A stretch of 64,000 nucleotides of DNA from Sporosarcina sp. JAI121 (GCF_013408665.1 NZ_JACCCL010000001.1:1875136-1939135), one strand, 5' to 3'. Positions 46,524 through 56,904 are shown, counted from the stretch's first letter. Notes: a model not told the origin generated them from the letters alone. Made by a program: numbers and translations.

Positions 46524-47822
46524 TTATTGTATGAACGAAAGCCATACATACAGTCCGATTAGTGTAAGTAAGAGTGTAGGAACTGTTAAGAGTATACCGA
46601 TTCTAAAATAGTTACCCCAAGAGATCTTCACACCTTTTTGTGACAGTACATGCAACCATAATAAAGTGGCCAAGGATCCGATTGGCGTGATTTTCGGACC
46701 TAAATCCGACCCGATGATATTTGCATAAATCAGAGCCTCCCGAATAGGACCTGTCGTAGTCGTTTCTGATATGGCCAACGCATTAATCATGACCGTAGGC
46801 ATATTATTCATAATCGATGATAATATCGCTGCAATAAAGCCCATCGAAATTATCGCTACAAAGAGCCCCTGATTGGCAGCCATTTGAATGACATCAGCCA
46901 GCACACTTGTCAAACCGACATTTCGCAACCCGTAAACGACCACATACATTCCGACAGAGAAGAAAACGATGGCCCAAGGCGCCCCTTTAAGTACTAGTTT
47001 CGTGTGAACAGCAGGACTTCTTTGTGCCATAGCCATGAAGAATATCGCTGTAAGCCCAGCAATAATAGAAACAGGAAGCCCTGTAAATCCGCTAGAGAAA
47101 TATCCAATGAGTAATACGCTTAATATCACCCAAGCTAGTCGAAACATCTTTGCATCTTTTATAGCATCCTTCGGTTGTTTTAAATCTGATACTTTATAGT
47201 TTTTCGGGATACTTTTACGGAAGAATAACAACAACACTAAAATACTAGCAACTAAAGCGAATAAATTCGGAACAATCATTCGAGATGCATATTCGACAAA
47301 TCCGATACCAAAAAAGTCTGCCGAAACAATGTTGACTAAATTACTCACGACCAATGGTAATGAAGTCGTGTCAGCAATAAAACCGCTGGCAATAATGAAT
47401 GGAAAAATCATTTTTTCATTAAAGTTCAAATTTCGTACCATTGCAAGTACAATTGGCGTTAGTATAAGAGCCGCCCCATCGTTTGCGAACAAAGCAGCAA
47501 CAATCGCGCCAAGAATGCTGACGTAAACAAACATGCGAATACCGCTACCTTTAGCTAATCTAGCCATATGTAAGGCAGACCACTCGAAGAATCCAATTTC
47601 ATCTAAAATCAATGAGATAATTATGATGGCGATGAAAGCAAGCGTGGCATTCCACACAATCCCCGTTACATCAATCACATCTTGAAAATCAACTACCCCA
47701 ACTAACAAAGCAATTATCGCCCCAATGCAGGCGGACCATCCAATTGATAAATTTCTAGGCTGCCAAATAACAAAAATAAGTGTAATGATGAATATCAATG
47801 ATGCTGTTAGTACTGAAACCAA
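46524..47822 (-). CDS. arsB: Arsenite efflux transporter ArsB
   Basis: Inner-membrane arsenite/antimonite antiporter of the IT superfamily. The 432-residue protein is polytopic with about 12 segments and shows [40 protein letters not shown] and [20 protein letters not shown], the last a typical ArsB signature. The start codon is a TTG, with AGGGGAAAG upstream. Lies 15 bp after arsR and 20 bp before arsC. Belongs to ArsB rather than Acr3 by motif and length. Confidence 0.95.
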   Translation of the reverse strand: MVSVLTASLIFIITLIFVIWQPRNLSIGWSACIGAIIALLVGVVDFQDVIDVTGIVWNATLAFIAIIIISLILDEIGFFEWSALHMARLAKGSGIRMFVYVSILGAIVAALFANDGAALILTPIVLAMVRNLNFNEKMIFPFIIASGFIADTTSLPLVVSNLVNIVSADFFGIGFVEYASRMIVPNLFALVASILVLLLFFRKSIPKNYKVSDLKQPKDAIKDAKMFRLAWVILSVLLIGYFSSGFTGLPVSIIAGLTAIFFMAMAQRSPAVHTKLVLKGAPWAIVFFSVGMYVVVYGLRNVGLTSVLADVIQMAANQGLFVAIISMGFIAAILSSIMNNMPTVMINALAISETTTTGPIREALIYANIIGSDLGPKITPIGSLATLLWLHVLSQKGVKISWGNYFRIGILLTVPTLLLTLIGLYVWLSFIQ

Positions 47823-47837
47823 CGCTCTTTCCCCTCT

Positions 47838-48185
47838 CTACTTACAACAAACTCTAAGCCCTTGGGACTCCAATTCGACAATTGATTCATTCTGGTCTGG
47901 AAGATGTCCAAGGATGCTTTCAATAAACGGGTAATCTTCATGGCTTTCATTAACCGAGAAGAAAATCCATTGTCCTTTGCGTTCTTCTTTCACTAACCCA
48001 ATATCCCTAAGTTTACGCAAGTGCTGGCTGATTGCCGGCTGACTCATTTTAAAAATCTCAACAAATTCACATACGCAACATTCATGTGACTTGAGTAATT
48101 TCATCATCGTCAAACGTGTCGGATCCCCGAGTAACTTTAATAGTCGTGATGCCCGCTGCAGATCAATCGTTACTGGTGTCTTCAT
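47838..48185 (-). CDS. arsR: Arsenical resistance repressor ArsR
   Basis: Winged-helix repressor of the ArsR/SmtB family, released by arsenite. The 115-residue protein has the DNA-binding helices with MSQPAISQHLRKLRDIGLVK and a metal site HECCVCEFVE that includes the C-x-C pair of ArsR proteins, plus a C-terminal VCCK. GGAGGGAT precedes the ATG. It is the first gene of the operon and most likely binds the palindrome at 48211-48234. Confidence 0.96.
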   Translation of the reverse strand: MKTPVTIDLQRASRLLKLLGDPTRLTMMKLLKSHECCVCEFVEIFKMSQPAISQHLRKLRDIGLVKEERKGQWIFFSVNESHEDYPFIESILGHLPDQNESIVELESQGLRVCCK

Positions 48186-48209
48186 CCATCATCCCTCCTC
48201 TACATCAAC

Positions 48210-48238
48210 AGTATATAAGCATATGCCTATATACGCAA
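48210..48238 (-). promoter_or_regulatory. ars promoter overlapped by ArsR operator
   Basis: On the minus strand TTGCGT (48233-48238), a 17-base spacer and TATACT (48210-48215) form a good sigma-A promoter. Exactly over it lies an inverted repeat at 48211-48234: GTATATA, ten bases centred on CATATG, then TATATAC; 22 of 24 positions are symmetric. Binding there would block RNA polymerase. Confidence 0.8.
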
Positions 48239-48334
48239 GTGAGTTAATTTAAACTTTCAAGAAAATCCGTGACCCACTTATAATTCGTAATTTCCCCCAC
48301 CGAATTAGACTCCTCTTATCCTAATTAATCCAAA

Positions 48335-48385
48335 AATGAAGCTATTCCCAGAAATGAATTTTTCATTTCTTGAAATGGCTCCATT
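48335..48385 (-). terminator. Likely terminator after hyuB
   Basis: Minus-strand imperfect hairpin: AATGGAGCCATTTC and AGAAATG arms pair with CATTTCT and GAATAGCTTCATT, with a short TTTTT after it. Weaker than the others, but placed about 50 bp after the hyuB stop. Confidence 0.5.
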
Positions 48386-48433
48386 GATGGTTGAAACATG
48401 ATAATTTAGGTATTACTCGTTAATCATCTAAAT

Positions 48434-50104
48434 TTATTCAGTATATAACTCAACTTTACCTCTTTTTTCACGCAGTTTTTTTCTATTCTCTATCGAAGCT
48501 TCTAAATCGAGTTTTCTATTTTTAATGATGACCCCGTAATCCCTTAGTGCAGTTTCTTCCGATACATAGTCATCTAATACATCTTCATATACTTGTTCTG
48601 CTGGTCTATCCAGAGGGTCACCATAGCCGCCAGAGGATGGAACCAAAACCATAATCGATTCTCCCGCTATAAGCGTGTACCCGTTTAATTTGGAACTAAG
48701 ATGTTCTGGGTTTGTATCGGGATTCTTGATGAGGCTTGCGCTATTACCCGGCAATCCTCCTTTATAACCCCATGGACGTACTGTATGTTTATCCCCTTCC
48801 ATTGTCATAAAACCATCTGTTAACATTCGATTCTTACGGACAATCCCAAGACCTCCACGCCAGCGACCCGCACCGCCAGTATCTTCACGCAATTCATATC
48901 TATCACAAACCATTGGTTTATGCATATCGAGATCCTCTATTGGATTGTTACGGGTGTTCCATGAGCTAAAGTCCATTGCATCCATCCCATCTTTGCCTGG
49001 ACGACCACCATAGGACCCCTCGTTAACTTCGATATATACCCAGTAATCGCTATTCTCATCTAGACCCGCATAAGAAGCAAATTGGATATTTGCAGAGCTA
49101 CCAGCACATGTTTGTTCCGGTAGTACTGGTGCTAAAGCTTTGATGATCAAGTCCGCAACCGTATTTACTTGATTAGCCCGACTGAATGTAGCAGCTGGTT
49201 TAATTGGATTAAATATACAACCTTTTCGAGCTGTTACTGTAATCGGTCGGAAAGTTCCATGGTTTGGTGGAATAAATTCTTCATGTACAGCAGTGTCTAA
49301 AAATATGGAACGTAACACACTGTAAACGCTTACACAAAGGGCACCTGAATACGAAGCATTGAATGCCGTAGGTGTCTGATCCGAAGAGCCGGATACATCT
49401 ACTTCTAGCTCATCCCCTTCAATATTAATTTTCACATGCACTCTTAGTCGTTTACCCAAATTACGACCATCATCATCTAACCATGATTCCGCTTCATATG
49501 CCCCATCTGGAACCTTTGCAATCGCTTGCCTCATCACGCGCTCCGAATAATCCATAAGCTCTTCAGAAGCCTGTAGCACAGTATCTTTTCCGTATTTATC
49601 CATCAATTCAACAAAACGTTTAACGCCAAGGCGGCAGCCAGCTACTTGCGCTTCTAGATCACCTAATACTTCCCGAGGTGTCCGCACATTTTGGCGGACA
49701 ATCTCAGCCACTGTCTCATTCCGAACCCCTTTTTCATAGAACTTAATTCCATTCATTATCAACCCTTCGGCATAGATATCGGGAGAGTGTGAAGCACCTG
49801 CGTATGGATCATTATTCCAAATAATATCCCCTGGATGTATATTAACTCCCAAAACACTTTGAAATCCTTGGATATACCCTGGTAAACACCCTAGTTGCAT
49901 TGGTGTTGAATCAGCTTCAGCGATTGTATGACCAAACTTATTAAATACACCCGCTCCTAGGTCTTCTGATTCACGAATGAGCGAAGAGTATGCCATCCGT
50001 TCAATTACATGGGCCATTTCTTTCGCAATTGTATGAAGCGCACCGCCAATAATCTAAAGTGTTACAGGATCCAGTTTTCCCCTGTTTATATTTTTTAACG
50101 TCAT
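48434..50104 (-). pseudogene. hyuB: HyuB-type hydantoinase/oxoprolinase subunit, interrupted by amber codon 17
   Basis: Family: N-methylhydantoinase B / 5-oxoprolinase beta subunit, which with HyuA opens cyclic amides using ATP. From the ATG at 50104 (GGGGAGG upstream) the reading is MTLKNINRGKLDPVTL, then TAG at 50054-50056, then IIGGALHTIAKEMAHVIERM. Relatives have Glu at this place (LEIIxGAL), so a GAG-to-TAG change is likely. The frame is otherwise open to 48434. The internal ATG at 50017 would yield 527 residues but has no good ribosome site and loses the conserved first helix. So the gene is probably damaged, or read through by a suppressor. Other HyuB motifs, such as ESEDLGAGVFNKFGH and NDPYAGASHSPD, are intact. 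Confidence 0.8.
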
Positions 50105-50141
50105 GTGATTTTCCTCCCCTTTACAAGCTAATTTCAACTAA

Positions 50142-52256
50142 CTATTGTTCTGTTTCTATCGTTATGTTTTTAGCCGATACCAAGAGTGTTCCGTAAATTG
50201 AAACAGTAGCTTCCCAGTTTGGCGGGATTAATGTTGTAGAATCGCGTTGCACGACAATTGCGGGTCCATTTTTCATGTCATGGGCGAGTAACTTATCTCG
50301 TTTGAAACGTGGTGTTGGTAAACGCTTTATTACTCCATCTATTTCAAATACGGTATCACGTACATACGCGATGGCTTCTTTAGGATTATCCCTATTTCCA
50401 CTTTCCAATTTAGGTATATCCATAGAAGGTATTTGACCAGTTCCAATGACACGTAAAGTTATTATCTGCACATGAGTGTCTGAAAAATGATGTCCATATT
50501 CTTGTTCATGCACCTTATGGAAATTATTATAAATTTCGTTCATTGAGTCTTCTGTAAGTTCTCCTTCGGGTAATGGAACACGTAATTCTATCCCCTGACC
50601 GACATAACGGCATTCTGCAATTCTTTCAATTACAATAAACTTTGAGTCAATACCATCTTTCTTTAATTGAGTTTTTGCTTTATCAATTAGTCCTTCAAAA
50701 TCATTATTGATAGTAGAAATGACCTCTTCAGTAATGTTTTCTGAACTCGCTACTCGTGATTTTATGAAATCATATTTAAGATTTCCTACCAGCAGGCCTA
50801 TCGCTGCAGCGACTCCTGGATATGTTGGAACAACGACTGATTTGGAGTCGATTGCGTCAGCCAAATCAACAGCATGTAATGGACCTGCCCCTCCAGCAGC
50901 AAATAACGAAAATTCTCTTGGATCTGTCCCTTTTTTAACGGAGCTTGCACGGACTGATAACGCCATATGGTTATTGATGATCTTAAGGACCCCTAAAGCA
51001 GCTTCTTCCGTGGTCATATTCAATTGTTTCGCTAGTCTTTCCATTGCCTTAAAACTGAGCTCTGGATCTATATTGAGATCCCCACCGAGAAATTGCTCTT
51101 TATCCAGTCTACCTAACACAATATTAGCATCAGTTACACAGGGATCTTGACCGCCTTGATTGTAACAAGCCGGACCTGGATTGGCACCTGCGCTTTTTGG
51201 CCCCACCCTGAAAGCTCCTCCAGAGTCAACGTAAGCTATTGATCCACCACCGGCACCGATTGTTTCTACATCAACCATCGGAGTAAGTACCGGCGAACTA
51301 TTAACGGTAGCATCAAGGGAATTGACAAGTTTAGCTGTTCTATTTGGAATGACTGATATGTCAGCAGAAGTTCCTCCAATATCAACACTAATCAAGTTCT
51401 CGATATTATCTAATTCTCCCCACCTGACTGCAGCTAAGATGCCCCCAGCAGGTCCTGATTTTAATAGTGTCACAGGTGTTGCGGTTGCCATTTCAACGGA
51501 AGCCATTCCTCCAGATGATTGCATAATGTGCAATTTCCCCTTGCTCCCAATTCTTTCAAGTGAATCGACTAAATGATCTACATAACGACTTACCTTAGGC
51601 GCTACATAAGCATTCATTGCCGTCGTACTGAATCGTTCATATTCTCTAATTTGTGGGACTACTTCACTTGAAGTAAAGCACAGTTCTTCTGGCCATAATT
51701 CATTAACAATTTCTTTTGCTCTACGCTCATGAACGTCATTTAGGAACGAGAACATGAAACAGACAATTACAACGTCAACATCTGAATCTTTTAGTTGTTG
51801 AACAGCCGCTCGCACATCCTCTTCTTTTAATGGTGTCGTAATTTCTCCACTTGGAGCAGACAGTTTTTCCGTAATCGGAAGTCTATGGCGGCGCTTTACT
51901 AATGGCTCTGATTGCCATGGAAGATCCTGTTGGATTGAGAAGTTTTCAACCTTTTTATGACGGGCGATGTGTAAAATATCTCTGTAGTTTTTTGTGGTTA
52001 ACATTCCTACAGTCGCTCCATCTCGTTCAATTGTAATATTTGTAGCAACTGTCGTTCCGTGCAAAATATAATCTACATCAGAAAGTGGGATATTTGCATT
52101 TCCACATATTTCTTCAATGCCTTTAACTACCCCTATCGATTGATCTTCAATAGTACTCGGAACCTTATGGACAGTAAATGTATTTTTCTCTTCACATATC
52201 AATATTATATCGGTAAATGTTCCCCCAACATCAACTGCAAGTTTAGCCTTAGCCAT
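50142..52256 (-). CDS. hyuA: HyuA-type hydantoinase/oxoprolinase subunit
   Basis: ATP-binding partner of HyuB in hydantoinase, oxoprolinase and acetone-carboxylase-like enzymes. The ATG at 52256 (MAKAKLAVDVGGTFTDIILI) has AAGGGGTG well placed; 704 residues. Visible are the actin-fold phosphate motif DVGGTFTD, a second ASKHA motif SVDIGGTSADISVI, and GAGGGSIAYVDSGGAFRVGP, all family hallmarks. It is upstream of hyuB by 37 bp in the operon. Exact substrate unknown; the setting suggests hydantoins or related cyclic amides. Confidence 0.93.
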   Translation of the reverse strand: MAKAKLAVDVGGTFTDIILICEEKNTFTVHKVPSTIEDQSIGVVKGIEEICGNANIPLSDVDYILHGTTVATNITIERDGATVGMLTTKNYRDILHIARHKKVENFSIQQDLPWQSEPLVKRRHRLPITEKLSAPSGEITTPLKEEDVRAAVQQLKDSDVDVVIVCFMFSFLNDVHERRAKEIVNELWPEELCFTSSEVVPQIREYERFSTTAMNAYVAPKVSRYVDHLVDSLERIGSKGKLHIMQSSGGMASVEMATATPVTLLKSGPAGGILAAVRWGELDNIENLISVDIGGTSADISVIPNRTAKLVNSLDATVNSSPVLTPMVDVETIGAGGGSIAYVDSGGAFRVGPKSAGANPGPACYNQGGQDPCVTDANIVLGRLDKEQFLGGDLNIDPELSFKAMERLAKQLNMTTEEAALGVLKIINNHMALSVRASSVKKGTDPREFSLFAAGGAGPLHAVDLADAIDSKSVVVPTYPGVAAAIGLLVGNLKYDFIKSRVASSENITEEVISTINNDFEGLIDKAKTQLKKDGIDSKFIVIERIAECRYVGQGIELRVPLPEGELTEDSMNEIYNNFHKVHEQEYGHHFSDTHVQIITLRVIGTGQIPSMDIPKLESGNRDNPKEAIAYVRDTVFEIDGVIKRLPTPRFKRDKLLAHDMKNGPAIVVQRDSTTLIPPNWEATVSIYGTLLVSAKNITIETEQ

Positions 52257-52358
52257 TATGTGCACCCCTTTTTAGAGTATAATCAAAATTGAAGTATCCA
52301 AATATTGCGTATCAAGCCGATGAAAAGTAGTTACAGGTATCATTAAATTTAGAACATA

Positions 52359-52436
52359 GAAAAGTGCACCTCTTCATATCCGAATTTATGAGAATAATTT
52401 CTCAACCCTTCACAGACTAGAAGAATGCACTTTAAT
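52359..52436 (-). terminator. Likely terminator after the M20 hydrolase gene
   Basis: Minus-strand AAAGTGCATTCTTC pairs with GAAGAGGTGCACTTT across a stem that also holds GAGAAATTATTCTC, ending in TTTC. It lies about 75 bp after the M20 stop. Confidence 0.55.
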
Positions 52437-52512
52437 AAAACAAGGACACACTATATTGAACAATCTTTTCTATAGATCAGATTTCTTGATGATGTTCCAT
52501 CATTGACGATCC

Positions 52513-53850
52513 TTAACTTACTTCTTCAAATCCACACCATTCGAGTATGTTAAGAACGTTAATTTCAACACACTGAAGCCACTCCTCCAAGTTTAGCCAC
52601 TCATCAGCGCCGTGTAAATTACCACCTGTTGGACCGTAAATTATTGTAGGGATATTCAAATGTAGAATTGATAAGCGAATATCACTAAATGTAGGCATTC
52701 CTAAAATTTCCGTGTCCTTGCCTGTAACTTTGTCAATATTTGACTTCGACAATGTTACAAGGGGATGATCAGGACTGATTTCCGCTGCACTTGTCTGCCA
52801 CTCCCAACTAATTTCAGGTGGATGAGCTGTTAGCCATTCATCTCTGGTTGCAACTTTATTGATCGCTGCTACAATTTGTGCTTTTACATCATCTAGTTTT
52901 TCATTTGGTGGATAACCAATTGTTCCTGTTAGTTCACATTCGGCTGGAACTTTATATGCCCAATCACCAGCATTCATAATAGCTGGAGTTAAATTAGTAG
53001 AACGAACTGGCATATTTGAAGCTTCAAAATACCTTTCAAATAGTGCGTATTTAATCGTTTTGGCCCGTTCTTCATCTAACTCTACTAACGCTTCATATAT
53101 TTTGATAGCCTTGCCAATCGCATTTACGCCAATTTGTCCATTCAAATTATGTGCAGCAAGCCCTTTTACCTTGACTTTAAAAATTAGTCCACCGGCACAG
53201 GCAATCTGAGGTGCTAATCCGGGAGTTAGTGGATGAGGGTAAATACAAGCATCAGCCTTAAATCCTTCCTCTTGCAATCGTTGAGTCATTGCAACGGCAC
53301 CTGCAGCGCCACCGACTTCTTCATCAACTACAGATATCGCTGTAATGTCTGCATTCGGTTGTAAACCCAAGTCATGGATAATTTCCAAAGCCGCAAGGAT
53401 AGATCCAAATCCACCTTTATTGTCAGCGGTCCCTCGGCCATACATGATGCCATTTTCAATTACCCCCTGAAGTGGCGGATAACTCCAATGAACAGGATCT
53501 CCTACGGGAACAGTATCTACGTGAGTAAACATTAATAAGGATTTCCCTTTACCTCCCGAACCAGCCCATTTTCCAACCACATTTGGTCGACCTTTAAAGC
53601 CAACCTCCCGCTCTACTACTGACTCTGTATATTCCGGGTGATTTCGAACCGAATCATCTGCTTCGAATGTGTCAACATCAAGGCCAAGGTCAACCATTTT
53701 CTTTCGAATATGTTCTTGAACAGGGCCTTCATATCCTGATTCACTAGGGATTTGAATTAATGTCTGGAGATCGGACACTAGCTTTTCCCGATTTTCTTTT
53801 AAATAAGCACTAACTCTTTCTTTCACATTTTTAGTTATCGCTGTTGTCAT
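52513..53850 (-). CDS. M20-family amidohydrolase/deacylase (ArgE/DapE/AllC-like)
   Basis: Zinc metallohydrolase that cleaves N-acyl or N-carbamoyl amino acids. The ATG at 53850 is preferred (GGGGG nine bases upstream; a GTG is two codons earlier). The 445-residue protein shows FTHVDTVPVGDPVHWSYPPL with the first metal His-x-Asp, GRGTADNKGGFGSILAAL (bridging Asp), VVDEEVGG (Glu-Glu) and a dimerisation domain near 200-330. Upstream of lysR in divergent orientation and beside hyuAB, so it may hydrolyse the N-carbamoyl or N-acyl product of the ring opening. Substrate not certain. Confidence 0.9.
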   Translation of the reverse strand: MTTAITKNVKERVSAYLKENREKLVSDLQTLIQIPSESGYEGPVQEHIRKKMVDLGLDVDTFEADDSVRNHPEYTESVVEREVGFKGRPNVVGKWAGSGGKGKSLLMFTHVDTVPVGDPVHWSYPPLQGVIENGIMYGRGTADNKGGFGSILAALEIIHDLGLQPNADITAISVVDEEVGGAAGAVAMTQRLQEEGFKADACIYPHPLTPGLAPQIACAGGLIFKVKVKGLAAHNLNGQIGVNAIGKAIKIYEALVELDEERAKTIKYALFERYFEASNMPVRSTNLTPAIMNAGDWAYKVPAECELTGTIGYPPNEKLDDVKAQIVAAINKVATRDEWLTAHPPEISWEWQTSAAEISPDHPLVTLSKSNIDKVTGKDTEILGMPTFSDIRLSILHLNIPTIIYGPTGGNLHGADEWLNLEEWLQCVEINVLNILEWCGFEEVS

Positions 53851-53949
53851 TTGCACATTCCCCCACTATTTTAATTTCAAGCACAGAAATCATGTATATA
53901 TCACATTAGAATATACATTTAATTCTGAATCTTTGATATAGTAAGCTTA

Positions 53950-53975
53950 TATTAGGTAAATCCATATGTCTAATA
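53950..53975. promoter_or_regulatory. Possible LysR-type operator between M20 gene and lysR
   Basis: TATTAG (53950-53955) and CTAATA (53970-53975) form an inverted repeat with a 14-base centre in the divergent promoter region, as expected for a LysR binding site. No strong -10 and -35 pair was chosen. Confidence 0.4.
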
Positions 53976-54028
53976 CTTGTTTTACTAGACTTTGAGACTT
54001 TAAAAATATCAAGGGGGAATATGCACTT

Positions 54029-54943
54029 ATGGAATTGCGTCATTTAAGATATTTTATTGCTGTAGCAGAAGAACTTCATTTCGGAAGAGCGGCTATCCGC
54101 CTACAGATTTCACAGCCTCCATTAAGTCAACAAATTAAACAACTTGAAACGGAATTGGGTTTATTGCTTTTTTCACGAACGAGACAGCGAGTAGATTTAA
54201 CCGCAGCCGGGAAATCTTTTCTAAAGAATGCCTATAGTATTATGAATCTTATCGATCAAGCTTGTGAGGAAGCGAAAAGAGTAGATCGTGGTGAATCTGG
54301 TCAGTTAATATTAGCCTTCACAGGAGCAATCGCCTTTGACCTACTCCCAACAATTCTAAGAGCGTATCAAGAAGTTTATCCGAATATAAGTATCATTTTA
54401 AAACAAATGACAACTGCTGAACAAATTAAATCTTTTCAAAAAAATGCTATTCATGTTGGGTTAGTAGTCATGCCAGTGACAAGCGAATCGTTAAATATCG
54501 AACTATTGCATGAAGAGCCATTTATTGTGGTATTACCGAAAACACATCATTTAGCTCAGCAAAAGGGAAAAATCAATTTAGCTAACCTTGTTAATGAACG
54601 ATTCATTATGACGCCAAGAAATTCGGGTGAAGGTTATTATGATTCTATTATTAGCCTTTGTCAGTCTGCAGGTTTTAGTCCAAAGAAAACGCAAGAAGCA
54701 GAAGAATTGCATACTGTTGTCTCCTTCGTCGCTTCAGGGATGGGGATTGCAATCTTACCTTCATCCATTCAATTTGTTAAAAACGATGATATTGTCTATT
54801 TTCCATTACAGCATAATTTTCAGACATACAATACTGGAGTAGCTTGGAGTAAAACAGAGGTTTCCCCCGTTGTGCATTCCTTTATTTCATTTCTAAGAGA
54901 ATCAATTATCCCCGATTGTTCTAGGCAAATATTGATTAATTAA
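54029..54943 (+). CDS. LysR-family transcriptional regulator
   Basis: Regulator with an N-terminal winged helix-turn-helix (residues 1-60, MELRHLRYFIAVAEELHFGR, LQISQPPLSQQIKQLETELG) and a periplasmic-binding-like effector domain (about 90-300). AAGGGGGA precedes the ATG. The 304-residue length is standard. Divergent from the M20 hydrolase gene with the likely operator between, so it probably activates that gene, and perhaps hyuAB, in response to a cyclic amide or its product. Confidence 0.93.
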   Translation: MELRHLRYFIAVAEELHFGRAAIRLQISQPPLSQQIKQLETELGLLLFSRTRQRVDLTAAGKSFLKNAYSIMNLIDQACEEAKRVDRGESGQLILAFTGAIAFDLLPTILRAYQEVYPNISIILKQMTTAEQIKSFQKNAIHVGLVVMPVTSESLNIELLHEEPFIVVLPKTHHLAQQKGKINLANLVNERFIMTPRNSGEGYYDSIISLCQSAGFSPKKTQEAEELHTVVSFVASGMGIAILPSSIQFVKNDDIVYFPLQHNFQTYNTGVAWSKTEVSPVVHSFISFLRESIIPDCSRQILIN

Positions 54944-54960
54944 AAGTTTCATTACTATGA

Positions 54961-55143
54961 ATTAGGAACGACTTCATTTGTACTGAGTCATGGTCTTCCA
55001 AGAAACTAAAATACAATGAAACGATTGACTTGATGGACAATGAAAAAGAAGCTATGCCAATTCACATACGAGCAACTCGCTGGGATTCATATACAATTAA
55101 CCCCAAGACCACGTTAATCAACTATCACTTCTCCAAACATTAA
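54961..55143 (+). pseudogene. Possible gene remnant after lysR
   Basis: A plus-strand frame after a TGA is open for 60 codons to a TAA at 55141. The C-terminal 36 codons from the ATG at 55033 read MDNEKEAMPIHIRATRWDSY and end INYHFSKH. No ribosome site is visible and no family recognised. It overlaps no other gene and may be the tail of a decayed gene. Confidence 0.3.
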
Positions 55144-55145
55144 CA

Positions 55146-55179
55146 GAAAAAAAGCGGGGACCTTTCTCCCGCTTTTTTC
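55146..55179 (-). terminator. Rho-independent terminator after the M28 aminopeptidase gene
   Basis: Minus-strand GCGGGAGAAAGGTCCCCGC stem with TTTTTTTC after it. Strong; just after the stop of the aminopeptidase gene. Confidence 0.9.
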
Positions 55180-55188
55180 TATAATCTC

Positions 55189-56568
55189 TTATTGTAGTCC
55201 GCCGATTACTTTCTCATACTCAACCGGTTTTGGTGAAACTCTTGATCTCTCTAAAGAGGGTGTGTCAGGACGCGCAACTTGATATACCGCTGCCCCAACG
55301 ATTTCTGCTGTCTCTTGAAGTTTCTCTTTGCTGATTTTATCAAGTGAATCATTCGGTGTATGGTACCAAGGCTCAGTAGGAGTATGAATAAACAAGGCAG
55401 CTGGAATGCCCGCATAATAAAACGGCACATGATCGCTTCGTCCCTCTTTTCCATAACTTAATGGAGTCCCTGTTCTCACTCCCGCAGCCGCAGAGAGGTC
55501 GGTAACGGCATTTTTCTCCCCGTCAACCGTGAACATGACCAGCTCTCCAGCGTCCCTACTTCCTACCATATCCATTTGGAACATACCGACAATCCGATCG
55601 CGCTCATCTTGAGATAATGTTTCGACATAAGCATATGATCCAAGAAGTCCTATTTCTTCCGCACCGAACGTTACGAAGCGAATTTCCGTATCAGTAGGCA
55701 TATTGGCCATTACACGAGCTAACTCAATAGAAGTAGCTACTCCTGAAGCATCATCATTTGCACCTGGAGATCCTGGAACGGAGTCATGGTGGGCACCAAC
55801 AACAATGATCTGATTGGTACCTTTCTTCTTATTAGTAGGTTCTTTGATAGCAACAACATTATGGGATGTTTTTTGTAGAATAGCGCCATCAGTGACTTTG
55901 ACAGTTGCAGAAATAGCTTGTCCTTCAGCTAATGAAGAGGTAAGCCTTTCTCCATCGGCTTGTGTAAGAGAAACAGCTGGAACGAATTCGTCATTTGGTG
56001 CACCAAGGGTTCCAGACAATGATCCCGAAGTATTATTATAGATAATCACCGCAGATGCTCCTGCCCGTGCAGCGTTTAGCACTTTATCGGCAAAGGAGAT
56101 ATCCCCCCTCTTGACCAAAGCAATCTTGCCGACTAACTCGATACCAGATAAATCAGCCTCAGTTGCAAGTCCTGCATAAACCACATCACCTGACACTTTC
56201 CCATTCTGTGTATATGTAAAGCTATTTGAAGAGAGAGTATCACCCGCTATAGTAACGGAAACTTTTGGCGCTTGGTAACTTTCAAATGTAAAAGGCTGAA
56301 TCTCGGTCTCGTATCCAAATGATGAAAATTTGGATTCGATATACTGAACAGCATTCCATTCAGCTTCTGTACCAGCTACACGCGGTTCGCTGGAAAGATG
56401 GGAAATGTCGTTATAAATGCTCTCAACGTTAATTTTTTTGATAATTTTATTATCAAAAGCTTGCTGAGCCTGAGGCGGTGGAGCAGGCGTTTCCTTTGCA
56501 TGCGCCGCTGGTAGCCCTACTGATAAACTTGTGGCAATCAATAAAGCAATAAACGGTTTTCTTTTCAT
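55189..56568 (-). CDS. Secreted M28-family aminopeptidase with PA domain
   Basis: Exported zinc aminopeptidase. The 459-residue precursor starts with a signal peptide (MKRKPFIALLIATSLSVGLP, with an AxA-like site near residue 24). A protease-associated domain follows (about 115-230, IALVKRGDISFADKVLNAAR), inserted within the peptidase. Zinc ligands are visible: GAHHDSVPGSPGANDDASGV (His-x-Asp and bridging Asp), FVTFGAEEIGLLGSYAYVET (catalytic Glu pair), MDMVGSRDAG and DHVPFYYAGIPAALFIH. Probably degrades peptides for nutrition; no operon partners. Confidence 0.93.
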   Translation of the reverse strand: MKRKPFIALLIATSLSVGLPAAHAKETPAPPPQAQQAFDNKIIKKINVESIYNDISHLSSEPRVAGTEAEWNAVQYIESKFSSFGYETEIQPFTFESYQAPKVSVTIAGDTLSSNSFTYTQNGKVSGDVVYAGLATEADLSGIELVGKIALVKRGDISFADKVLNAARAGASAVIIYNNTSGSLSGTLGAPNDEFVPAVSLTQADGERLTSSLAEGQAISATVKVTDGAILQKTSHNVVAIKEPTNKKKGTNQIIVVGAHHDSVPGSPGANDDASGVATSIELARVMANMPTDTEIRFVTFGAEEIGLLGSYAYVETLSQDERDRIVGMFQMDMVGSRDAGELVMFTVDGEKNAVTDLSAAAGVRTGTPLSYGKEGRSDHVPFYYAGIPAALFIHTPTEPWYHTPNDSLDKISKEKLQETAEIVGAAVYQVARPDTPSLERSRVSPKPVEYEKVIGGLQ

Positions 56569-56904
56569 ACTTAATCAAGCCCCCTGGGATATAGTTAGGT
56601 TACAATATTAAGTATAATGTATCTGACTATTCTATAAAGTTGATTTAGAATCAATTTCCGGAAACGGTTCTTTAGGTACAAACAGGTAAAAAATGAAGAT
56701 AGTTCCTCCTCTTTATCGAAGCACAAATGCATCTGATTCATTTTGAAGGGTGCACGGTCTTTGAAATTTCATATCCTAGTAACTCCAGGTGGTTTTTACT
56801 TTTGCTAAGCAGATTCCAACTACGGGGTAAATATACAGCTAATTACTACAGTTATTGTCTTTTAGAACACCTAGCGCTTTCCTTCTTCCTTAAAAAACTC
56901 AATA

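Noticed and set aside
50707-51150. 147-codon plus-strand frame opposite hyuA
   Set aside because: Shadow of hyuA, no ribosome site or domain.
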